DNA of 64,000 nt from Prevotella pectinovora. Its GTDB lineage: Bacteria; Bacteroidota; Bacteroidia; Bacteroidales; Bacteroidaceae. The stretch covers positions 1 through 64,000 of the forward strand of contig NZ_JXQI01000025.1 in assembly GCF_000834015.1 (NCBI RefSeq). The letters run 5' to 3'. The position numbers and the translations under genes were made by a program. Below, one piece after another: positions 25,959 to 34,913 of the stretch (positions within the stretch are counted from its first letter, which is position 1; the number at the start of each line of letters is the position of its first letter). The notes below the pieces were generated by a model. It was not told the origin of the DNA and did no database searches. It was given only the letters and a program-made list of their open reading frames with translations.

Positions 25959-26267
25959 TCGTCCAAAAAAGCGGATCAATGACGTTAAACTTAAGTGATG
26001 CTTATTAAAAATAATATTTATACTATGAAAGTTTTTGATATCAAGAAAACCGGAGTGTAGATTTGCCTTTTTAATAAGAAGGCAAGTTCTACCAAGACCA
26101 TCCACCTCGCGTGGAATGTTATTGTTAATGTAGTAATCTTAATTGCGGACGTTGCGTAGTTTCTTGCAACTCCTACACCCTTTGGGGCAATTTCAGTAGT
26201 AACGGATATTGTCGGTTTGATACCCGATATAAGGAACCTCATTAATCAATAAGGTCTTCAAAAAAAT

Positions 26268-26304
26268 CCTTGGGAGCGTTGGTAAACTCCCAAGGTGCTT
26301 TTTA
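26268..26304 (+). terminator. Rho-independent terminator
   Basis: CCTTGGGAG (26268-26276) pairs perfectly with CTCCCAAGG (26287-26295) and is followed by TGCTTTTT. It ends the 5S region or a decayed small hydrophobic reading frame (about 26024-26250) that is broken by two stops. The following 26305-26620 contains no gene that I can support. Confidence 0.65.
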
Positions 26305-26620
26305 AAAAAGTATATATGCAATGAAGTAGGGCTTGATATTATTCCAATGTAAAAATCAGGAACAATTATAGGAAGAGCTATGTGGCATGTCTTTCTCCAT
26401 TTACCATTTCATTGTAATTTTCGCATTCCATAACCAATCCAAATCAAGAAAATGTGACAAGTTTGTGATTTTTTCTGTGTTTCCTTTTGGTTATTCGGGG
26501 AGAAATTCATCACCTTTGTAGTGATTTTGTAACATGTTGATTATCAATGGCTATTTCCGTTTTTGCGACATGTATGCAACATCCGGTGCTAACGCATTGA
26601 TAGTCAGTTAAAGTCGTTTT

Positions 26621-26703
26621 CGAGGAGGTCAAATGAGACGCTCATAGATAAGCGTAGATAAAAGATAGATAAAGGGTGTAACTCAATGAGTTGCGCCCTT
26701 TTT
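26621..26703 (+). repeat. Repeated RNA-like module, copy 2
   Basis: The same 19-mer as at 12176 occurs here exactly, followed after 31 bases by a hairpin at 26671-26701 (14 pairs including two G-T wobbles, loop AAT) and a T-run. Compared with copy 1, the stem bases differ (AAAGGGTG versus AAATAGCGTG) but pairing is kept. The short frame opening at its ATG ends after four codons, so the module is not a conserved peptide. Confidence 0.6.
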
Positions 26704-26837
26704 CTATTTTCAGGTTTTTATAAAGGATTCTTGAAAACTGGGCATAAATTTTATAAATTTGTATCGGATTTTACCGTCCCCTTAATTAGCGATAAGGTGA
26801 ACCTTGGCCATTTAACTAACTGAAAAATCAAATACTT

Positions 26838-26993
26838 ATGCCAGCAGCAAAATTTAAAATTATTCGAAAATGCAAGCTTTGCGGAGATGATTTTTTAGCC
26901 AAAACCTTGGATTCCTTATATTGTTTACCACGTTGCAGTAAGATAGCGTGGAACGAACGACGGAAAGAAAAACTTTATACAGCCGAAGTATAG
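26838..26993 (+). CDS. Small zinc-ribbon-like protein, 51 aa
   Basis: An ATG opens a 52-codon frame with two cysteine pairs, KCKLCGDDF and YCLPRCSKIAW, and a basic C-terminus (NERRKEKL). This resembles the zinc-finger heads found on small DNA-binding proteins of Bacteroidales mobile elements, which often continue into a helix-turn-helix; here that part is absent. A MITE sits 5 bases after the stop, in a target site just outside the gene, so the insertion did not interrupt it. Confidence 0.6.
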   Translation: MPAAKFKIIRKCKLCGDDFLAKTLDSLYCLPRCSKIAWNERRKEKLYTAEV

Positions 26994-26998
26994 TTTAA

Positions 26999-27181
26999 CC
27001 CAAATCGGTCATTAGGGCTTGCATGGATTTTGTTTTTTAGAAGAGTGGATTTTGTTTGGCTTTTAATGAGTAATAGCGGGCTATTGCGAATTAAAAACAA
27101 GCAAAAGACGCCTTATAAAAAGCAAAAGACTGCAAGCAGTTATTAAAATTATACATTAAACGGCCTAATGACCGATTTGGG
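26999..27181 (+). mobile_element. MITE copy 1, 183 bp
   Basis: The terminal inverted repeats are CCCAAATCGGTCATTAG and CTAATGACCGATTTGGG. A 5-bp target duplication, TTTAA, flanks it exactly (26994-26998 and 27182-27186). The inside is AT-rich with a small AATAGC/GCTATT hairpin and no gene, so it must be mobilised by a transposase elsewhere. Three further copies lie at 30034, 60646 and 62564. The bases after it (27187-27369) hold only a broken start of a signal-peptide-like frame. Confidence 0.9.
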
Positions 27182-27369
27182 TTTAATGCGGTATTGTTTG
27201 AGGAAGAATGATGAAAGTGAAGAATATAATGATGGCAGTGGCATTGTGTATATAAAGTTATGTCGCATTTTTGTTACTAATTAGCGTGTAATCATAGACA
27301 TAGCTATACAAAATCAATGAAAACATAAAAGTTTTATAATGTGAATGATAATAAATGCAAGAAAAAGCG

Positions 27370-27377
27370 TAACTTTG
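27370..27377 (+). promoter_or_regulatory. Capsule-locus promoter (-7 box)
   Basis: TAACTTTG matches TAnnTTTG and stands 249 bases before the UpxY-like gene. The leader begins with a small TATCTC/GAGATA hairpin. A long leader is expected, since UpxY proteins act on transcription through the 5' leaders of their own capsule operons. No clear -33 box and no inverted repeats flanking the promoter (invertible promoter) are visible. Confidence 0.55.
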
Positions 27378-27625
27378 CACCCGATATCTTATCTCTCATT
27401 ATGAGATATGGATATGAAGATGCAGACATAATATTGATAGAGACACAAAGCCATATAGTAGTAAGAAAGTAAGATGGCCAAGACTACTTGACGAATTTTG
27501 TTTTCATCTACTGGACTGGACAATATGTACTTCTAAGGTGTGATTTTATGAGCAATGTTATTGTAATAATAGCATCGTCATCATACGTGATGGCAGCTAA
27601 CAGTGACATAAAGTAGATAAAGAAA

Positions 27626-28315
27626 ATGACGCAGGTTTGCTCGTTTCCTTCTTCTACAGCCGACGTAAACAACGATATGTATAACAACAAGTGTTTACCA
27701 AAGGGCATCCACGTTGTTGGGGCTGATGAAAAATCGGCTTCAAAAGTAGGAGGAATGTCCATTAACGAAGAACCGGAGGCTCCATGGGGATATTTGTTTA
27801 TCCAGCATTTTGCAGCTGAAAAGTTCGACAAGATACTTGAAGAAGGCAATTGGGAAGGCGATTTCATTCCAAAGTGTTTCATTCACCGCACCATTGGTTA
27901 TAAGCGCAAAGCAAATGGCAAAGGTGTAGTCAAAGAAGAGAAACCTTCAGTAAGCGGCCTCGTATTCTTGCAGGGCGAAACTGAAGACCTAAAGAATTTC
28001 CTCCAGAAGAATTTTCCACGATACCATCTTGTAAACAATTGCATGACAGGAGAACCGGCATCCATCAAGAACAGCGTCATGAAGCCGTTCATGAAAGTCA
28101 TGGAGTCGGAACCGGAACGTGTGACTTTCCTTCGTGATCCTTTTGTGAAATTTGCAAGGGAACACGTGAAGCTCCGTGTTCTGACAGGAATCATGGCAGG
28201 ACAAGAAGGATATGTCGTACGAATATTGCGCGACCGCCAGCTTGTGATGGACCTTGGAGGTTATGCCGTTGCCATCAGCAATGTGCATAACGAAGATTTC
28301 GAAATAGCGGAATAA
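27626..28315 (+). CDS. UpxY-like NusG-family antitermination factor
   Basis: A 229-aa NusG paralogue. The N-terminal NGN-like domain runs from about residue 50 (APWGYLFIQHFAAEKF) to 160, with the RDPFVKFA segment at its end; the C-terminal KOW motif is readable as VLTGIMAGQEGYVVRILRDRQLVMDLGGYAVAI near residues 185-220. In Bacteroides each capsule locus begins with such a gene, and its product keeps RNA polymerase going through the long operon. Its position at the head of the polysaccharide genes, 21 bases ahead of ugd, agrees. The annotated start may be early; the ATG at residue 18 is an alternative. Confidence 0.82.
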   Translation: MTQVCSFPSSTADVNNDMYNNKCLPKGIHVVGADEKSASKVGGMSINEEPEAPWGYLFIQHFAAEKFDKILEEGNWEGDFIPKCFIHRTIGYKRKANGKGVVKEEKPSVSGLVFLQGETEDLKNFLQKNFPRYHLVNNCMTGEPASIKNSVMKPFMKVMESEPERVTFLRDPFVKFAREHVKLRVLTGIMAGQEGYVVRILRDRQLVMDLGGYAVAISNVHNEDFEIAE

Positions 28316-28336
28316 GAAACTAAATCAAATATAAAT

Positions 28337-29704
28337 ATGCGTGATTTCAAAGACATCAGAGTCGCAGTGGCCGGCACAGGCTATGTGGGACTGAGTATAG
28401 CTACATTGCTATCACAACATCATCATGTAACAGCAGTAGATGTAATACCAGAAAAGGTAGAAAAGCTGAACAACAGGATTTCACCTATTCAGGATGACTA
28501 TATCGAAAAGTATTTGGCAGAAAAGCCACTTGATCTCCATGCAGTCTTGTCCCCCTCCCTTCAGGGAGGGACGGGGAAGGCTTCTCCTTATGCAGATGCC
28601 GATTTTGTGGTTATCGCAGCACCAACTAACTATGACCCGGTAAAGAACTATTTCGACACTACCCATGTGGAAGAAGTAATCGACTTGGTATTGGAAGTGA
28701 ATCCAGGTGCCGTTATGGTCATCAAGAGTACTATCCCTGTAGGCTATACTCGCAATCTTTACTTGAAATACGCACAGAAGGGAGTAAAGAAGTTCAACCT
28801 CCTCTTCTCCCCAGAGTTCCTGCGTGAAAGCAAGGCCTTGTACGACAACCTCTACCCAAGCCGTATCATCGTAGGCTATCCCAAGATTATCGACAAACCG
28901 GAGTTTGAAGCCGAGAATAAGGCAATTGAATCAGTAACCGACGTAGAGATGCTGAAAGAATCTGCCAAGACATTCGCTGCCCTCTTGCAGGAAGGAGCTA
29001 TCAAGGAAAACATCGACACCTTGTTTATGGGTATGAAAGAAGCCGAAGCCGTTAAGCTTTTCGCTAACACTTACCTCGCCCTCCGTGTAAGCTACTTCAA
29101 TGAGCTCGACACTTACGCAGAAGTAAAGGGCTTGGACAGCAAGGCTATCATCGAAGGCGTAGGTCTTGATCCACGTATCGGTACACATTATAATAACCCG
29201 TCATTCGGCTACGGCGGTTACTGCTTGCCGAAAGACACCAAGCAGCTCCTTGCCAACTATCAGGATGTTCCTCAGAACATGATGTCTGCTATTGTTGAGT
29301 CTAACCGCACACGTAAGGATTACATCGCCGATGCTGTATTGCGCAAAGCCGGATGGTACGACTATACCAACAACAACCAGTACGGCCATCCCTTCCCTTC
29401 AGGGGAGGGTCAGGGAGAGGCTCCCGTTGTCGGCGTCTATCGTCTGACTATGAAGTCAAACAGTGACAACTTCCGTCAGTCTGCAATCCAGGGCATCATG
29501 AAGCGCATCAAGGCTAAAGGTGCAGAAGTCATCATCTACGAGCCCACCCTTGAAGACGGCACTACATTCTTCGGCAGCAAGGTAGTCAACAACCTTGATG
29601 AATTCAAATCTCAAAGCAAAGCCATCATCGCCAACCGTTTTGACGACTGTTTGAAGGATGTAGAAGAGAAAGTTTATACACGTGACATTTTCCGTCGTGA
29701 CTAA
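28337..29704 (+). CDS. ugd: UDP-glucose 6-dehydrogenase (with two in-frame repeat insertions)
   Basis: A 455-aa nucleotide-sugar dehydrogenase that oxidises UDP-glucose to UDP-glucuronate with NAD+. The Rossmann motif GTGYVGLS is at residues 14-21, and the catalytic cysteine is in [12 protein letters not shown] near residue 295. It is longer than the usual ~390-440 aa, partly because two C-rich palindromic elements lie in the frame: one (28549-28588) encoding [13 protein letters not shown] and one (29389-29424) encoding [13 protein letters not shown]. Neither disrupts the frame or a known catalytic element. UDP-glucuronate would feed the epimerase that follows, and possibly the capsule itself. 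Confidence 0.9.
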   Translation: MRDFKDIRVAVAGTGYVGLSIATLLSQHHHVTAVDVIPEKVEKLNNRISPIQDDYIEKYLAEKPLDLHAVLSPSLQGGTGKASPYADADFVVIAAPTNYDPVKNYFDTTHVEEVIDLVLEVNPGAVMVIKSTIPVGYTRNLYLKYAQKGVKKFNLLFSPEFLRESKALYDNLYPSRIIVGYPKIIDKPEFEAENKAIESVTDVEMLKESAKTFAALLQEGAIKENIDTLFMGMKEAEAVKLFANTYLALRVSYFNELDTYAEVKGLDSKAIIEGVGLDPRIGTHYNNPSFGYGGYCLPKDTKQLLANYQDVPQNMMSAIVESNRTRKDYIADAVLRKAGWYDYTNNNQYGHPFPSGEGQGEAPVVGVYRLTMKSNSDNFRQSAIQGIMKRIKAKGAEVIIYEPTLEDGTTFFGSKVVNNLDEFKSQSKAIIANRFDDCLKDVEEKVYTRDIFRRD

Positions 29705-29705
29705 A

Positions 29706-29870
29706 GACCCTCCAAACCTCCCTGTTTAGGGAGGCTTACAAGACAAACGAAAAAAACTTCCTCCCCCTCCCCCTAGACAGGGGGACTGAGGGGGTCTTCT
29801 TCCTCCCCCTAGACAGGGGGACCGAGGGGGTCTTCTCCCTCCCCCTAAACAGGGGGACCGAGGGGGTCTC
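29706..29870. repeat. Array of C-rich palindromic repeats, cluster 1
   Basis: A first unit (CCTCCCTGTTTAGGGAGG) is followed by three tandem copies of a ~36-bp unit of the type CCTCCCCCTAGACAGGGGGACCGAGGGGGTCTTC. Each unit is a short hairpin with an asymmetric GAGGGGGTCT tail. The family also occurs at 30434-30591 and inside three coding places (see ugd and epimerase). They lie between genes and may serve as transcript-end hairpins, but they are dispersed like a mobile repeat. Confidence 0.8.
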
Positions 29871-29875
29871 AAACT

Positions 29876-30433
29876 ATGGATAGGAAATGGATGACAGCAG
29901 ATCCTTTGGAGTATGAACTTCTTAAGGAGAATGCGAAGAAGAACCGCCAAAATGCTACTGAGGCAGAATCTGTCTTCTGGTCAATGGTTAAAGCATCAGC
30001 ATTTGGGCAGAGATGCATCAGACAGCATATTATCCCAAAACGGTCATTAGTCCGTTCAATGTATAATTTTAATAACTGCTTGCAGTCTTTTGCTTTTTAT
30101 AAGGCGTCTTTTGCTTGTTTTTAATTCGCAATAGCTCGCTATTACTCATTAAAAGCCAAACAAAATCCACTCTTCTAAAAAAGCAAAATACAAGCAAGCC
30201 CTAATGACCGATTTGGGATTATTGGTGATTATATAGTAGATTTCCTATTCCGCCGAAGCAGACTGATAGTCGAAATTGATGGCGGTTACCATTTCACTGA
30301 CGAACAGCAACTCTACGATACTATCAGACAAGAATGGTTAGAAAACCAGGGCTTCAAGGTCATACGTTTCACAAACCAAGAAGTCTTATTTAACCCCGAT
30401 TATGTCATTACAAAAATAAAACAAAACTTATAA
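29876..30433 (+). pseudogene. DUF559 endonuclease-like gene split by a MITE
   Basis: The 5' part (29876-30033) and the 3' part (30223-30433) encode a DUF559 protein (Vsr/PD-(D/E)XK superfamily): KKNRQNATEAESVFWSMV, then GQRCIRQHIIGDYIVDF, then RRSRLIVEIDGGYHF. A 184-bp MITE with an ATTAT target duplication (30029-30033 / 30218-30222) interrupts it. Removing the MITE and one duplication restores an uninterrupted frame of 122 codons, so the insertion is recent. DUF559 genes are common small passengers in Bacteroidetes; function unknown. Confidence 0.85.
30034..30217 (-). mobile_element. MITE copy 2, 184 bp, inside the DUF559 gene
   Basis: It is the same element as copy 1 in opposite orientation, with left end CCCAAAACGGTCATTAG (one mismatch to the consensus end) and right end CTAATGACCGATTTGGG. 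A perfect ATTAT duplication flanks it, and the interrupted gene shows the empty-site frame. Confidence 0.9.
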
Positions 30434-30591
30434 CCCTCCCCCAGACAGTTAGCCCAATGTCCTCTTCCTCCCCCTAAACAGGGGGACTGAGGGGGGCTTC
30501 CATCCTCCCCCTAAACAGGGGGATCGAGGGGGTCTAAATCCTCCGCTCCCCTCCGGACCATCCCCTAAACAGGGGTAATGAGGGGGTCTTT
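30434..30591. repeat. C-rich palindromic repeats, cluster 2
   Basis: At least three units occur between DUF559 and the epimerase: one around 30468-30497 (CCTCCCCCTAAACAGGGGG with a GAGGGGGG tail), one around 30503-30534, and a partial one at 30560-30590. The last ends 2 bases before the epimerase ATG. Confidence 0.75.
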
Positions 30592-31677
30592 ATGGTAGAA
30601 CACAACATAAATCTTGAAGGCAAGACAATTCTTGTAACAGGTGCTGCAGGTTTTATTGGCAGCAACCTTGTAAAACGTCTTTTCCACGACGTATAGAACA
30701 TCAAAGTGATTGGTATTGATTCCATCACAGACTATTATGATGTCAACATCAAATACGAACGACTCAAGGAGATCGAAAATATAGCATCCTCCCTAAACAG
30801 GGAGGATCGAGGAGGTTCCTGGACTTTCGTTCATGCATCAATCGCTGATAAAGAAGCCGTAGAAAAGATTTTCACCGAAAACAAAATCGCTGTTGTAGTA
30901 AATCTCGCTGCTCAAGCTGGTGTACGTTACAGTATCACTAATCCAGACGCTTACATTCAGAGCAACCTCATTGGTTTCTATAATATCCTTGAAGCTTGCC
31001 GCCATCACGAAGTTGAACATCTTGTATATGCTTCTTCTTCTTCAGTTTATGGTAGCAACAAAAAAGTTCCATATTCAACAGACGACAAGGTTGACAATCC
31101 CGTTTCCCTTTATGCTGCAACCAAAAAAAGCAACGAGTTGATGGCACATGCCTACAGTAAACTCTATAACATCCCTTCTACAGGCCTTCGCTTCTTCACA
31201 GTGTATGGTCCCGCAGGTCGCCCCGACATGGCATACTTCGGATTCACCAACAAACTGGTGAAAGGCGAAACCATCAAGATTTTCAACTATGGCAATTGCA
31301 AGCGTGACTTCACATTCGTTGACGACATCGTAGAAGGTGTAGTCCGTATCACGCAGCATGCACCTGAAAAGCAGAATGGCGAAGATGGTCTGCCAATTCC
31401 TCCATATAAAGTATATAATATTGGCAACAACTCTCCAGAAAACCTCCTTGATTTCGTTACTATCCTTCAAGAAGAATTGGTTCGTGCAGGAGTATTGCCA
31501 AAGGATTATGACTTTGAAGCCCACAAGGAACTTGTACCGATGCAGCCAGGAGATGTTCCAGTAACCTATGCAGATACAACCCCATTAGAGCAGGACTTTG
31601 GGTTTAAGCCGAACACAAGTCTAAGAGAAGGATTGAGATGCTTTGCTGAATGGTACGCTCGTTATTACAACAATTAA
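30592..31677 (+). pseudogene. UDP-glucuronate 4-epimerase with in-frame stop at codon 35
   Basis: The natural start is the ATG at 30592, which gives VTGAAGFIGSNLVKRL, the NAD-binding GxxGxxG motif. A TAG at 30694-30696 (codon 35) interrupts it. After the stop the SDR fold continues (VIGIDSITDYYDV, then YASSSSVYG with the catalytic serine, SLYAATKKSNELMAHAY with YxxxK, GLRFFTVYGP), through to a normal end. Starting at the GTG at 30706 would lose the Rossmann motif and cannot give a working enzyme. A C-rich palindrome (30787-30816) is inserted in frame. The enzyme would convert UDP-GlcA to UDP-GalA. TAG from CAG or GAG by one change is likely. Confidence 0.82.
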
Positions 31678-31822
31678 TTCTTGTTCATGATAGTACAACT
31701 TACAATCGCTGGCGTTAGTCGAGAATAATTCAACATTCATGCTCTGGCAAGCGGTAAAGCCGATAACAACACTCAATAATCAAAATTGTGCCAATATTCT
31801 TGTAAATATTGAATATATCCTT

Positions 31823-31830
31823 TATCTTTG
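31823..31830 (+). promoter_or_regulatory. Promoter of the Rpn-family gene
   Basis: TATCTTTG matches the -7 box and has a TTG at 31800-31802, 20 bases upstream. The gene starts 30 bases downstream. This implies that the Rpn gene is a separate unit lodged in the capsule locus. Confidence 0.6.
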
Positions 31831-31859
31831 TGTTATAATACAAATTTAATATTAGGGTT

Positions 31860-32741
31860 ATGCGATACACAGAAGAACGATATATCAGTTTGCTGACCGA
31901 TTTCGGTTTCAAGCGAATTTTTGGCACTAATCCCAACAAGGATTTGTTAATTGATTTTCTCAACTCTCTGTTTGATGGTGAACAAGTTGTAAAGAACGTG
32001 ACATTCCTTAATAGTGAGCATGTTGGTGATGTACGTACAGACCGCAAGGCTATATTCGACGTATATTGTGAGAATGAAAAAGGCGAGAAGTTTATCGTTG
32101 AGATGCAGAATGCCAGTCAGAAATACTTCAAAGACCGTTCCCTATATTATGCCACATTCCCTATTCTTGAGCAAGCGAAAAAAGGAGAAGTATGGAATTA
32201 TGAACTCAAGCATGTTTATGTTGTTGCATTACTCAACTACGACATGACAGATTCTGCTTTTGCACAAGATACAATCAATCACGACATCGGCTTGCTTGAC
32301 AAGCAGACACATAAAGTGTTCAACGATAAACTCACATTTAAGTATGTTGAAATAGCCAAGTTCAAAAAGAGTATAGAAGAACTGAAGACCAATTATGACA
32401 AGTGGATTTATGTTCTTCAAAACCTCTCGCGTCTTGACCGTCAACCCAGGTATCTCCAGACAGAAGTCTTTAGTCGTTTGTTTAATCAGGCTGAAATCGC
32501 AAGATTCTCAAAAACAGAACTTCGTGAATATGAGGACAGTCTTAAAGCTTATCGCGACATGAAGAACTCGCTGGATAATGCAGAAGAGAAAGGTATTGCA
32601 AAAGGACTTGCAAAAGGTCGTGCTGAAGGCAAAAAAGACAAAGCTGTAGAAATAGCAAAAAAACTTCTTGAAATGGATATGCCTATTGACGCTATAATGA
32701 AAGCAACAGGCCTTTCACAGGAAGAGATAACTAAACTTTAA
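31860..32741 (+). CDS. Rpn family recombination-promoting nuclease/putative transposase
   Basis: A 293-aa protein of the PD-(D/E)XK nuclease transposase family (Rpn). The N-terminus (LLTDFGFKRIFGTNPNKDLLIDFLNSL) is the family signature, and the catalytic core is DRKAIFDVYCENEKGEKFIVEMQNA (Asp about residue 60, ExQ about residue 80). The C-terminus holds a low-complexity run of KGLAKGRAEGKK and a helix-turn-helix-like tail (AIMKATGLSQEEITKL). Rpn proteins cut DNA and are found in many copies in Bacteroidales, sometimes implicated in phage defence. It has its own promoter and is not part of polysaccharide synthesis. Confidence 0.88.
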   Translation: MRYTEERYISLLTDFGFKRIFGTNPNKDLLIDFLNSLFDGEQVVKNVTFLNSEHVGDVRTDRKAIFDVYCENEKGEKFIVEMQNASQKYFKDRSLYYATFPILEQAKKGEVWNYELKHVYVVALLNYDMTDSAFAQDTINHDIGLLDKQTHKVFNDKLTFKYVEIAKFKKSIEELKTNYDKWIYVLQNLSRLDRQPRYLQTEVFSRLFNQAEIARFSKTELREYEDSLKAYRDMKNSLDNAEEKGIAKGLAKGRAEGKKDKAVEIAKKLLEMDMPIDAIMKATGLSQEEITKL

Positions 32742-32752
32742 GTTTTATAAAT

Positions 32753-32938
32753 GATTACCTTATCCTCCAAAACTATACCGTTGACGCTATTCGTCTTTGT
32801 CAGATTCTTGGCAACACCACAAAAGTCAACATGCTGAAAGTCTGCAAGAAGTTCGACCTTGCTCTGCAAGGCAAGAAAGGACCATCGGCAAAAGACCTGA
32901 GAAAGATGGCGTTTATGAAGGATCTGTATGGGGAATAA
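32753..32938 (+). pseudogene. 61-codon remnant, unidentified
   Basis: The open frame has protein-like sequence (YTVDAIRLCQILGNTTKV, then KKFDLALQGKKGPSAKDLRK) and a stop, but no start codon. I do not recognise the parent family. Confidence 0.4.
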
Positions 32939-33093
32939 ACATACTACAAGGCATCATGTAAGTACAGCCTTTATTCAAAATACTGATGCGGTTAACCCAC
33001 TGAAAAATAGTGGGTACGCTGTATTGATGGTTTACATTTAACGACTTGCTTAATGCTATTCGTAAGGAGGCAATTTAACTGCGACTCATTATG

Positions 33094-33178
33094 TTGCCAG
33101 TGACTTATGCAGACACAACACCACTGGAGCAAGACTTTGGGTTTAAGCCAAATACAAGTTTGAGAGAGGGATTGAGAC
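33094..33178 (+). pseudogene. Duplicated 3' fragment of the UDP-glucuronate epimerase gene
   Basis: These 85 bases closely repeat 31555-31639 of the epimerase gene and encode LPVTYADTTPLEQDFGFKPN and the following TSLREGLR. Differences are mostly at third codon positions, so the copy diverged as a coding sequence from a related allele rather than by recent duplication. Confidence 0.8.
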
Positions 33179-33200
33179 AATATTCTCACAACTTACAGAC

Positions 33201-33347
33201 CAGTTCCTGGTCATCAGGAACTACGCGAAAATAACGAATGGTTTGTTTGCCAGAATCATTGGCAAAATTAGTGCACTTACCATTCTGCAATACGTAAACT
33301 TCATTAACGACAAGCCCATTGGCAGAATTAAGTATGCACTAAATTAA
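33201..33347 (+). pseudogene. C-terminal transposase remnant
   Basis: Forty-eight codons ending in a stop read QFLVIRNYAKITNGLFARII, then GKISALTILQYVNFIN and DKPIGRIKYALN. This is the style of the C-terminus of Bacteroidales DDE transposases. The family cannot be settled, and the upstream part is missing. It lies between the epimerase fragment and the flippase gene, so an insertion-deletion event scrambled this interval. Confidence 0.5.
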
Positions 33348-33377
33348 TTCCGCCAACAGGTAATTAAACATATAAAA

Positions 33378-34913
33378 GTGACTCACACATCTAATAGCAA
33401 CTCTAGAATAGCCAAGAACACTTTGCTTCTGTATATACGAATGTTCTTCATAATGGGCATATCGTTATATACTTCCCGAGTGATACTTAATACACTAGGA
33501 GTGGAAGACTTTGGTATATATAATGTAGTTGGAGGCCTTGTGAGCATGTTTGGCTTTTTAAACAGTTCCATGTCGGCAGCAACTCAACGCTATATTACAT
33601 TTGAACTAGGCAAAGGTGACGAAAAGAGTTTGAATAAGATATTCAGCCTGTCTCTACAAATACATGTTCTTATTGCTATTGTCACGGTGTTACTAATTGA
33701 ATCTGTAGGCTTATGGTTCTTATACTACAAGATGACAATACCGCCAGAGCGAATGACAGCAGCCTTCTGGGTACTTCAAGCATCAGCATTAACATTTATA
33801 TTCTCAATAATGTCTGTGCCATACAATGCTGACATTATTGCCCACGAACGTATGTCTGCTTTTGCTTATATCTCAATAGTTGAAGCCGTGTTAAAATTGG
33901 CAATTGTTTTTATGTTGTTGGCTGTACCTTTTGACAAGCTCATAGTTTACGCTTTATTACTCTCTTTAGTCCAGTTGTCTATTCAATTATGTTATATGTT
34001 CTATTGTCACAGACATTTCCATGAATCAAGATATAGACACGCCAAGGATTGGAGCTTGTTTAGAGAGATGACATCATTCGGAGCTTGGAATTTGTTTGGT
34101 GGGTTGTCAAGCATCTCCTTCAATCAAGGATTGAGCATGTTGCTTAATGTATTTTTTAATCCTGCTGTTAATGCAGCCCGTGCTATTGCCACACAAGTAC
34201 AGGCTGCAATTCAGATGTTTATCACAAATTTTCAAACGGCTCTTAACCCACAGATAGTGAAAACCTATGCACAAAAAGATTTTGAATCAATGCATACACT
34301 GATGTTCAGAAGCTCACGATTCTCTTTTTTCTTGATGTATTTGTTAAGTTTGCCAGTCTTGTTAGAAACCCCGTTGATATTGCAGATATGGTTGAAGACA
34401 GTACCTGAAAATACCGTTGTCTTCTTGCGTTTGATAATATGCACCACGCTTATTTATACTATTATCAATCCTATTCTTACAGCTAATAACGCTACAGGTA
34501 AAGTACGGACATATTATATAGTATGTGGAAGCTTAATGATTTCGATATTACCAATTTCATATATCGTATTACGAATGGGAGGACCAGCATATAGTGTATT
34601 CATAGTACATTTCTGTATCGAATTTTTAGCGCAGATAGCAAGGCTAGTTATGGTAAGAAAGCGATTAAAGCTTTCTATCAGAATATATATATTAAAGGTC
34701 TATATTCCAATTATTGTGGTTGCAATAGTCGCAGCTATTATTCCATTGCTTGTTGTCAATCTGATTTCTTATGGCATAATACAGTTTATTGCGGTATCTA
34801 TTGTCTCTGTGATATCAGTTGCGGCAACATCATTCTTGATTGGTCTTACAGAATCGGAGCGACTTTTTTTTATTGATAAGTACAAATTGGTTGCGGCAAA
34901 GATAAAGAAATGA
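33378..34913 (+). CDS. Polysaccharide flippase (Wzx/MATE-like)
   Basis: A 511-aa membrane protein starting at a GTG, with about 12-14 hydrophobic segments spread along its length (for example LLLYIRMFFIMGISLYTS at 12-29). It carries the polysaccharide-biosynthesis features of the O-antigen flippase family: SRVILNTLGVEDFGIYNVVGG near residue 35. It moves undecaprenyl-linked repeat units from the inner to the outer face of the membrane, where a Wzy polymerase joins them. The Wzy-like gene of this locus is at 44609. Its stop overlaps the start of the next gene (ATGA). Confidence 0.88.
   Translation: MTHTSNSNSRIAKNTLLLYIRMFFIMGISLYTSRVILNTLGVEDFGIYNVVGGLVSMFGFLNSSMSAATQRYITFELGKGDEKSLNKIFSLSLQIHVLIAIVTVLLIESVGLWFLYYKMTIPPERMTAAFWVLQASALTFIFSIMSVPYNADIIAHERMSAFAYISIVEAVLKLAIVFMLLAVPFDKLIVYALLLSLVQLSIQLCYMFYCHRHFHESRYRHAKDWSLFREMTSFGAWNLFGGLSSISFNQGLSMLLNVFFNPAVNAARAIATQVQAAIQMFITNFQTALNPQIVKTYAQKDFESMHTLMFRSSRFSFFLMYLLSLPVLLETPLILQIWLKTVPENTVVFLRLIICTTLIYTIINPILTANNATGKVRTYYIVCGSLMISILPISYIVLRMGGPAYSVFIVHFCIEFLAQIARLVMVRKRLKLSIRIYILKVYIPIIVVAIVAAIIPLLVVNLISYGIIQFIAVSIVSVISVAATSFLIGLTESERLFFIDKYKLVAAKIKK

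Noticed and set aside
26024-26250. Short hydrophobic reading frame before the terminator at 26268
   Set aside because: Two in-frame stops interrupt it and no family is recognisable; it may be a decayed small membrane protein, but the evidence is too thin for a feature.
27300-27480. Possible invertible capsule promoter
   Set aside because: I looked for inverted repeats on both sides of the TAACTTTG box and found only a small local hairpin.
29706-29870. C-rich tandem units considered as a CRISPR array
   Set aside because: The units abut without unique spacers and are palindromic dispersed repeats; there are no cas genes in the window.
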